Below are positions 22,989 to 29,959 of a DNA stretch of 29,959 nt, piece by piece. The notes beneath the pieces are model-generated. The model was not told the DNA's origin and searched no databases. It was given only the letters and a program-made list of their open reading frames with translations. The position numbers and the translations under genes are program-made. Position 1 is the first letter of the stretch. Each line of letters begins with the position of its first letter. Origin of the DNA: Polychytrium aggregatum (lineage: Eukaryota > Chytridiomycota > Chytridiomycetes > Polychytriales); contig NW_026516498.1 in the NCBI RefSeq assembly GCF_025602895.1, positions 1 to 29,959 on the forward strand, given 5' to 3'.

Positions 22989-23070
22989 GGCGAGATGGCC
23001 GAGTTGGTCTAAGGCGTCACGTTAAGGCCGTGATCTCCCGGAGGCGTGGGTTCGAATCCCACTCTCGTCA
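22989..23070 (+). tRNA. tRNA-Leu(AAG), pair 1 right
   Basis: It is 82 nt long, with one base missing from the variable arm (ATCTCCCGGAG here, ATCTCTCCGGAG in most copies). All paired stems are intact. TATATA motifs lie upstream (22960-22975). Confidence 0.92.
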
Positions 23071-23078
23071 ATTACTTC

Positions 23079-23150
23079 AGCATCGTAGCGCAGTGGAAGC
23101 GCGCGGGGCTCATAACCCTGAGGTCGGAGGATCGAAACCTCCCGATGCTA
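23079..23150 (+). tRNA. tRNA-iMet(CAT), pair 1 right
   Basis: Intact 72-nt initiator tRNA with A1:U72, loop CTCATAA and T-loop ATCGAAA. The spacer to the tRNA-Leu gene is ATTACTTC, and a T7 run follows directly. Confidence 0.95.
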
Positions 23151-23280
23151 GCCTTTTTTTGCTTCCATTTCCCGCTTCCCACTCTCCTTCCCGTGGTCCG
23201 TCATTTGTACTCTCATCCCAGTGTGCTGGCTCTTCTGTGGATCATCGTCATTTTTTGTTTTTTTTGTCCCCTCGCTTCGA

Positions 23281-24070
23281 GCCTTCTCTATCCACAACGA
23301 GCTGCTGTCCGGCGCCGTCCTGTGATGTTGGTACTGTCGTCTGCTGGTGTGCTTGTGGCCTCAATCTCGGCAAACTGCTCCGTCACCGCTTCGATCGTCA
23401 GCCTTCGAGTATTTCTCGATCTGCTCTCTACATCTCGTCGGCTTCATACCAACATCACGTCTATGCTTCACTCTTGGCAATTTTGATCCTGTCAGTTTGT
23501 TGGTCTGAGCTGCATGGCCCACGCGGCCCACTACGGCCTCGGGCAAGCAGCCGTGGATTCTGCGCCGTTGGGCTCTGTGCTCCGTCTCATCCCTTGCCTG
23601 TTTGGGCTGACCTGTCGGTGCTCCAATCCGCCTGTCGATCTTTGCCCTTCGTCGCTCTCCTCTGGCTGCCGTTGCTCGTCCCTCCGACACCCGCTCCAGC
23701 CTGCTGGCCTTTCAATCTGAAGCAGATTTGGTCGGTACGCAATCGCTTTTGGCCCATTGGATCGACCCTTTGTCTTAGCCAGATCGGCTGCCGTTGCCAA
23801 CTTTCACTGTCCAAATCCCCGGCCTTGCCCAGTTTATTCGAGCCGGCATCTCCGACATGGAGTCGCTCTCGCATCGACCCATTCTCTCTGGTTTGGCCTT
23901 TACACTTGCATATCTGTATCCTTGTGGTCATATCCTCTCGTCTTTATTCAACCGCGACCATGTCGATTGAGTCCCAATCTCACCCAAACATCATCGGTCT
24001 GGTGGCTATCCTGTAGCAATCACCTCGCCGTGTGCCGAGCTCTTCGGTCATCCCTGTCCTGCTTTCTCTG
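23281..24070 (+). CDS. Unknown gene between tRNA pair 1 and the Topors-like gene; model unresolved
   Basis: Three frames are open in turn. One frame is open for about 300 codons to a stop at 24016 and would give a cysteine-rich hydrophobic protein. A second frame has the most gene-like codon choice at 23608-23775 (reading RLSIFALRRSPLAAVARPSD and then a stop) and again, in the same frame, at 23780-23970 (VQIPGLAQFIRAGISDMESL and then a stop). A third frame has ATG 23514 and 68 codons. A spliced gene is likely, but I cannot assign exons. The left copy (2048-2837) is almost identical, so the interruptions are not arm-specific errors. No family is recognised. Confidence 0.35.
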
Positions 24071-24158
24071 ACCGCTTCTCCTGCCAAAGACTTGTCCCTG
24101 TGTCTCAGCGCTCTCATCTGCACTTCCAAAATCGATCTTGCTCCCAACAGTGGTCATA

Positions 24159-25607
24159 ATGTCGGGCTCGCCATCCATATCTCCATCTCCATCTCCATCT
24201 CCATCTCCATCCATATCTCCATCTCCATCTCCATCCATATCTCCATCCATATCTCCATCTCCGTCTGCATCTCCGTCGTCAGAGTCGAGGCCCTTGTATC
24301 CCAGCACCTCTCCTCCGATTCCCTTGCTCCACACCCTTCCCCGACAGTATGCCTCCCTGCTGCCCTCCCTTGATTCGTCCGACTCCTCCGCTCACACAGC
24401 GGAAATTCCAATGATCGAAGTCCCCAATGCCTCACCTTCATTTCCTGCCGAATGTCCCATTTGTCTTCATCCGGTTGACAATTTGGCCTTTGTCGATCCC
24501 TGCTTTCGTAAGTGTTTTTCCGTCTCATTCATGACTGTCTTTTGGCTTCATCTGTTTAACCCTCCGTGTTCTCAGATTCATTCTGCTATTTCTGCATCGT
24601 CACTTGGGCCCGACGAACGCCGCGCTGTTGCCCCCTCTGCAAGCAGAGTATTGTGGCTATTCTCTACAACATCCAGTCCTCTAGTTCCTATCTTCGGGTG
24701 CGTCAACTCGCAACTTCTGTGGATCAGTCATATCTGTGTTCTTTCGTGTGCTTCATTTCTCACAACTCTCTCCCCACTTCAGCAAGTCTTTCCGGATCTG
24801 GAACGTCCACGCATTCGATCTTCTCCTTATCGGCCACGACGTCCTCCTATTGGCCGTTCGCATGCATTCCCTCCGACCCTCATCAATGGCCAGTCGTCCA
24901 TCAACGACCCGTCATGCTATCGACGACGCATATATGACGATAAAGAGATGGCTCCACCCGACATCATATCCGCGACGGGTCGCAAGCTTCGCGACTCGAG
25001 TATGTGCTCATCACCCTGTCCTCGTCGCTGTCTTCCGCCGATGTTCTTATTGTTGGAAACATTCTCCGATTTTATGACTCATTTAGCCCCCAAGGCTTTG
25101 GAGAAGTCGCCTCCGCTCCTTGCCCGACTCAGACCGTGGATTCGGCGGGACTTGAAGATTCTCCTCGAATCGGAAAGCGTCGATTTTGTTACCGAGCTTG
25201 TGCTTGGAATAATCAAAGCGTAGGTTCCGTGTGAGCATGACGCTCTACCATCGTCGTTTTCCTCGGAACAAATCATTCAATTCTTCTGTGTCCAGGCATT
25301 CCATCGAATCATCTGCATCGCTCGACGCCCTTCGTCCCTTTCTCCATGATGCCGCTCCAATCTTTATGCGCGAGCTCCAGCTCTTCGCGAGCTCACCCTT
25401 TGACATGAAGGCTCACGACGATTTGCGCAAAGCGATTCGACAAGCCAGTTGCTCCTCAGACCAGTCTGTAAGTGCCGCCTCGCCGCTCGGTTTCAGAGTC
25501 CGTGTTGCTTCGGACTGAAGATGATGCCCCTCTCATCCAACTGATCCTGTCCCACTTTCTAGTCCCGTCTCGAGAGCCTTGGTGTCCCGTCGAGTTCTCC
25601 GAGTTGA
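24159..25607 (+). CDS. Topors-like RING-HC E3 ubiquitin ligase (six exons, 345 aa)
   Basis: Exons 24159-24507, 24576-24697, 24783-24999, 25087-25219, 25296-25467 and 25563-25607 join in frame to 345 codons plus stop. The N-terminus is a Ser-Pro/Ser-Ile repeat encoded by a microsatellite. The RING has C99, C102, C115, H117, C120, C123, C135 and C138 (C-x2-C-x12-C-x-H-x2-C-x2-C-x11-C-x2-C) and reads FCYFCIVTW...CPLCKQ, as in the Topors type. H117 is split by intron 1. YRRRIY in the middle, PWIRRDL (246-252) and ELQLFASSPFDM (about 298-309) match the conserved C-terminal blocks of this family. The expected role is nuclear E3 ligase activity. The stop is 260 bp before the ELO start on the same strand. 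Confidence 0.85.
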
Positions 25608-25867
25608 CCAGCGAAGGCCACAGCCATCGTCGTCCATAGATCCTTGGGGCCCTTGCCTCCAATGACTCCGGCTCTCATCTCCAGATCACCAACTTGCACC
25701 CGCCGCCTTGTCACACGTAGATTTTTTTTTTCTGGCTGCCCCAACCCGCCTCTGTCCTGGCGGTTTTCGCCCTCATCGCGCTGCTATATCAGCAGCCGTC
25801 TTCGTCGTTGCCCCCCCTCGAGTCTGCGTCGCTCGCTGCTTGTAACCGGCTTCGTAAAATATCTCAC

Positions 25868-27482
25868 ATGGAAGCTTACCTCGTCGATGCCCAGGAGTGG
25901 GCCCATCAATCTGTCCGCTACTTGACCAGCAAGGCTCCCGTTGATCTCTTCATCGATCTGGGCAGGGCGGTCGACCGTATCGCGCTTCCGGCACTCAAAC
26001 CTGTCGATGACTGGCTCAACAGGGCCGGATCAGCCATTGCACCCCAGGGACTCCCCTATTTCCTGAAGTTGTTTCGATCCCGTTTCTCCGTCCATGCCAA
26101 GTACCTTCCTCTCAAGAGCGCCTCGCTCGTCCTGGTCGCCGTGCTCCTCTACTTCCTTATCGTCATGATCGGTGTCCTTGTGATGAAGCTGCTGCCAAAA
26201 TTCCAGGCTCAATCGTTGATGCTCGCCCATAACCTGTTCTTGCTCACTCTGAGCGCATACATGGGCTACGGTATCATCACCGAGGCCTTCAAGCATGGTT
26301 ACAGCCTGTTTTACAATGCCCCTGATGAATCTTCGGCTGGCCGACAGGTATGTGCGCCACTTGCCAAGCGGTGTACTTTTGGGAACTTGTATCCAACCGC
26401 CGGCCCTTGAATCTGTAGGCATCCGGAGTTTGATGGATCACATTCGGCGATCTTGATACGATCGAATCTAACACGAGCGCACCCACTCTCGACAGATGGC
26501 CAAGTTCATTTGGCTGTAGGTATCTTTGGTGGCTGTCCCGACTTTTTGTGGCGTGCTCCCCCGGCTAACAGCGTGTGCTCCCCAGGTTCTATTTCTCCAA
26601 AGTATTCGAGTTTATCGACACAGTAAGGGCAACATCGGTCTGCGCTGTAGCCGTGTGCCAAGAGAATCCCTTTGCTGCTTAGCTAACTGCCTGCCTGCTG
26701 TCATTGGCTCGGAATTTGCGCTAGTTCATCATGGTCCTCAAGAAGAACAATCGCCAAATCTCCTTTCTGCATGTCTATCACCATTCCACCATCTTTATCA
26801 TCTGGTGGCTTGCCGTTCTCCTCCAGCCAACGGGGTCATGTAAGCCCGCTCTCAGTTGTTCTCTTTGCGCCTGTCCTGTCGGGCAGAACTTGCATGGTCT
26901 ATGGATCGCTATCATGGGCTATCGTGATCTGCAGCGGCGTCTCACTGATCGGTTACTTGCATTTTTTTGACAGCGTACTTCTCGGCCGCCTACAACTCCC
27001 TGATCCATGTTGTGATGTTGGTCGACGTTCCTCGCCTGTTGATGCTCCGTCCGACTCGCTGACTGCCTATGTACATCTGTCTACGTCCGAGTTACTGATA
27101 CGATGAGCACTCACCTTTCCGACTTAGGTACGGATACTACTTCCTCTCCGGAATCGGCGTCAAGTCAGTCTCGCTTATCAAACGATACATCACCGTGATG
27201 CAGATGACTCAGTTCACCCTGATGATGATCCAGTCGATTGTTATCATGTACCACACTTTCCCTCAAATCGTGGATCTGGCCAGCTGGACCATCCGCCACA
27301 CCCGGGACCAGTTCAAAGCCGATCCTCGAGTCGACATCAGCTTCTGGCTGGCGGCCCTGTTGTGCGTGTACATGTGGTCGATGCTGGGCCTGTTTGGCAA
27401 CTTTTTCATCCAAGAAGGCAAACGCCAACGAGCTCTTCGTGGTCAGGCCAAACATCAGGCAAAGACCAAGAAGACCAAGTAA
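25868..27482 (+). CDS. Fatty-acid elongase, ELO (GNS1/SUR4) family, complete (six exons, 349 aa)
   Basis: This membrane condensing enzyme of the ER elongates acyl-CoA with malonyl-CoA. Exons 25868-26347, 26496-26515, 26586-26622, 26725-26839, 26974-27016 and 27128-27482 give 349 codons with no frame break. The family motifs are all present: KVFEFIDT (172-179), the histidine box HVYHH (195-199), MYGYY (232-236) and TVMQMTQ. Several hydrophobic segments start near residue 97. The C-terminus is lysine-rich and ends KKTK, a KKxx ER-retrieval signal. Exon 2 is only 20 nt. The inverted repeat covers exon 1 up to 26118 within this window, so the left copy (1-250) holds only the start. Confidence 0.95.
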
Positions 27483-27644
27483 GCACTGGCGATAGACGGC
27501 TCCTCCAAGCTCTACCAAAGCCTTTCGTCTGGGAGCTTCGCCTTGCTGAAGGCCAAGAAAAATATCAATCCGCTGGCGTCTAATGGCCAGCCGTATGACT
27601 GCTTTCGGCTGCGGCTCGAATCTGTTTTGTGAACGGCGGCGCTG

Positions 27645-28780
27645 TTGAATACACTGGCAATCACGGACCACCCTGAGATCATATTTCTCCGATGGCGTTC
27701 CATCACAGCGCCGTGCCATGCCCGCCTGTGCGGTGGAGTATGGTGGGTATGTTGCGTAGAGGCGACTGAGCCCCCGATCCCCCTCAGTGGTGCCCTCAAT
27801 GCGCTGATTGCTGGCACGTTGTCGGGTATTGTCGGGTATTGTTGGTATTGCCGGTCTTTGGTGGTAAGTTCTGGAGCAGCGCGGGATGGATTTGCCGCTG
27901 CGGATGACGGTGTGCTCTTCGAGTCCGCCGAATGGGTTTTGTCCGCGAGCGGCCCCGGATTAAGGCGGCCTCGGGTTGGATGCCCTGCGGTTTCGGCTTG
28001 CACAATGTACACCCTGGTCCAGGAAACGGTTGGCCCATCGGCAGCGCAATACATCCTTTCATCGAAGCCAAGCCTGGTGTTTGCCGATGTACTGTGGGCT
28101 TGCTTGACAGTCGCCGCATGTGGCATGGTGTCGGTCCGATCGATATTGGTATGGGCAACTCACGAATCCGCTGCAGGTTCGGCTGGCAAAGCGATTGGGC
28201 CCTTGCGTTTGTTGGTCGTCTGTATGGTCCTTGGTCAGCTGTCCTAACCAGCGGCCCACAGCCATCGGTCCTGGGTACTTGGATGCTCGTCGTTGCCTCT
28301 GCGTCGTTGTGGGTTCTTCGTCAATGTTTTTTCTCCAAGGGAGCAGGCAAGTGTCGCCCGAAACCGAAACTGAACCTGAACCTGAACCGAGTCGAGCCGA
28401 GCCGAGCCGTCGCTCGTGAGTCCGTGGTGCTGATGCCACCAAATAACCGGCGATTTGAAACAATCCGACTGCCCGGCAGAGGTTGTCGTCATCCTCGAGG
28501 ATATGGGCCTGCAGATCAGCTCGTATTCGGCTGTGGGGTTCCTCAAGAGATCGCGATTCATCCCGCTCGCAGCCTCCAGTCCTGCTTCATCAACGAAGGT
28601 ATTCATCTCTTCGCCGTGAGGCATTACCTCACCTTGGGAGTTCGCAGCCCAAGAAGCGGCACCGACCTGGTGCTCCTGCTCGACCTGGTACGTTTTGGCC
28701 CTGCTCCCGCTGCCCAAGATATCGCGAAACTGGCTGTTTGCAGATTGCCGCTGACAGATCTGGCTGACTGCCGACACACC
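27645..28780 (+). CDS. Possible multi-pass membrane protein; exon structure uncertain
   Basis: A plausible exon with hydrophobic ALNALIAGTLSGIVGYCWYC ends at a GTAAGT donor (27864). An acceptor GTCCAG near 28022 keeps the frame into a segment with SLVFADVLWACLTVAACG. A donor GTATGG near 28150 and an acceptor CCACAG near 28262 would then add VLGTWMLVVASASLWVL. Later the frame VVVILEDMGLQISSYSAVGF (near 28485-28545) also looks coding. So there are at least three candidate membrane spans and a Pro/Glu-rich tract from an imperfect GAACCT repeat (28365-28410). The start codon is not resolved and no family is recognised. Confidence 0.3.
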
Positions 28781-29306
28781 GACAGCATCCGCCTTGCCCC
28801 CTCGGATATCTGCGCCAAGTGCGCTCGGGTATCCTCGCCCTGATGGCGAAGGCGCCTTCCTGAGGCTGCAGCAGCTCTGGCCGGCGATGGAGACTCCGCC
28901 TAGCCCACTCTTCTATCGGCTTCAGTGCTTGAAGTTGGCCAGCACTCGGCGGTTTCCGCAGTATATCAATACTACTCATCCCGACACCCATAATCTGATC
29001 ACGAATGAACAAAGGACCGCCCTTGCAGCCACTGGCCGAGCGGAGAGCATCGTTCCCACTCGTAGTAACTTGCAAGTGTCCACGGTATGCTGATATTCAG
29101 GTGCTTGGAGAGACTTGTGGAGATACGAGGGAAACCCGCGTCGTGGTCATTCACAGCACAGGGGGGGGGGAGGAGATGCCTCGGCTGTTTCGAACAGCTG
29201 TATATTTGTCCACGTTGAACATACGATTCGGAAATGACTCTGTTCCTCTTATGTAGATGCGGGTTATGAGTGCAGAAGCGGTGTTCAGCGGCCTGTAGAA
29301 TCTCGC
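28781..29306. other. No clear gene
   Basis: Overlapping short ORFs on both strands, none convincing. A G9-10 run at 29161-29170. It may hold the 3' end of the preceding locus and the 3' UTR of the minus-strand gene ending at 29307. Confidence 0.5.
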
Positions 29307-29504
29307 TTAGAGGACAGCGGGTCCGCCATAGGGGACACGGGCCAGCTCAGGCTTCTTGGCCTCCTGCTGCTTGTGGTGAATGTAGCGGCGAATGTAGTTC
29401 TCCTCATCCTTGTCCAGCTTGAGAGGGGGGGCGGGCTGAGCCTTCTTGTACAGGATCACTCCAGTGGCCAGAGCAGTGTAGCCCAGAATGAAGTACAGGG
29501 AGAG
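29307..29504 (-). CDS. Last exon of a probable small F1Fo-ATP synthase subunit (subunit k/Atp19-like)
   Basis: A 198-bp exon gives 65 residues plus stop. It is preceded on the minus strand by a strong acceptor (pyrimidine tract then AACCAG) in phase 0. The product has one membrane span (LSLYFILGYTALATGVILYK), then a charged block with DKDEENYIRRYIHHKQ and the end GGPAVL. Span plus DEE-x-YI charged helix is the pattern of fungal subunit k of the mitochondrial ATP synthase, which sits at the dimer interface. The first exon was not found and should lie upstream, possibly outside the window. Other single-span inner-membrane proteins of this size are possible. Confidence 0.5.
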   Translation of the reverse strand, partial: LSLYFILGYTALATGVILYKKAQPAPPLKLDKDEENYIRRYIHHKQQEAKKPELARVPYGGPAVL

Positions 29505-29658
29505 CTGGTTGGGAGAGACAGAGGGGTTGAGTCAATATGCGTGCATTCACAAGTGTCACCACTGGGAGGCTCGCTCTGTCATCGCTGCCGCATCATTTCG
29601 CTGTTTGTCGCGATCCTCCAAAGCTTAGACAGACACGACCATGATCGGCCATGATCCA

Positions 29659-29959
29659 TTAGGTTGAAGTTGACACTGGTTGGTGGGGCCGAGCCTCGAT
29701 CGCAACGAAAATGAATTGCCGCACAGGCATACATTCGAGGCTGGCGGCATCGCCCAGTATTGCGCAGGTATCCAGCAAAGCGCAGTGGCCAAACGAACGC
29801 AGCGCAAAGAGCGCCTCGGCCGGAGCAAGATTGGCTTGTGGATAGAAGTCTTGTCGTTGCACATCTGCATCGTCATATCCAACGAGCATCCGCTGGACCT
29901 CCCTAGTGCACGTCGCATGTGTTTGCTCGCATGCCAAAACAGATGTGCTCGGAGGCACC
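29659..29959 (-). CDS. Unidentified ORF cut by the window edge
   Basis: This minus-strand frame is open from the edge to a TAA at 29661-29659 and contains QRMLVGYDDADVQRQDFYPQ and CALLDTCAILGDAASLE. It could be the end of an upstream gene or chance openness. No family is recognised. Confidence 0.25.
   Translation of the reverse strand, partial: VPPSTSVLACEQTHATCTREVQRMLVGYDDADVQRQDFYPQANLAPAEALFALRSFGHCALLDTCAILGDAASLECMPVRQFIFVAIEARPHQPVSTST

Larger units (their letters stand above)
16719..26118 (-). repeat. Right arm of the giant inverted repeat
   Basis: Reverse complement of 1-11404 apart from the 2059-bp segment missing at the 18906-18915 junction and small indels. The inner end is abrupt at 16719 (CGGCCCTCGTCC, 16719-16730). 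The outer end is set here only by the left window edge. Arm length is 9.4 kb. Confidence 0.95.

Noticed and set aside
23030-23150. Coding start of the long ORF beginning in tRNA pair 1
   Set aside because: The first part is a translation of two tRNA genes and their duplicated flank.

Overview
This is nuclear DNA from a eukaryote, most likely a fungus. The protein genes are split by short GT-AG introns (about 68 to 150 bp), the spacer holds an adenylation-carrier-reductase (NRPS-like) gene of the kind typical of fungi, and the tRNA genes carry eukaryotic hallmarks. The lineage cannot be fixed from the sequence alone.

The window is dominated by one very large inverted repeat. The left arm (1-11404, still running at the window edge) and the right arm (16719-26118) are near-identical reverse complements around a 5.3 kb single-copy spacer. 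Reading inward from the outside, each arm carries: the 5' part of a fatty-acid elongase (ELO) gene; a Topors-like RING E3 ligase gene; a gene of unknown function; a tRNA-Leu(AAG)/tRNA-iMet(CAT) pair; about 3 kb of non-coding DNA with a TATA element inside a 13-bp inverted repeat; a second tRNA pair; a repeat of about 0.54 kb; a third tRNA pair; a long (TAA)n tract; and an upstream region shared by both arm ends. The spacer holds the NRPS-like reductase gene (minus strand), which reads with several frameshifts.

The arms differ structurally in one main place. The left arm has two diverged copies of the 0.54-kb repeat about 2.06 kb apart, with a solo LTR between them. The right arm has one hybrid copy that switches from copy-1 to copy-2 sequence within a 10-bp interval, so it looks like the product of recombination between the two repeats, with loss of the LTR. 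Single-base indels also separate the arms. The right-hand Topors-like gene is open through six exons, while its left copy is frameshifted in a microsatellite. The left ELO start is frameshifted, while the right-hand ELO gene is complete (349 aa).

Six tRNA-Leu/tRNA-iMet pairs have only 7 to 8 bp between the two genes and a T-run only after the second, which suggests dimeric transcripts. To the right of the repeat (26119-29959) lie the rest of ELO, a poorly resolved membrane-protein-like locus, the last exon of a probable small ATP synthase subunit (minus strand) and an unidentified partial ORF at the edge. Whether the inverted repeat is chromosomal or partly an assembly product cannot be settled here. 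The single-copy spacer and the arm-specific LTR argue for a real structure, while the small indels on the left side argue for modest consensus quality there.
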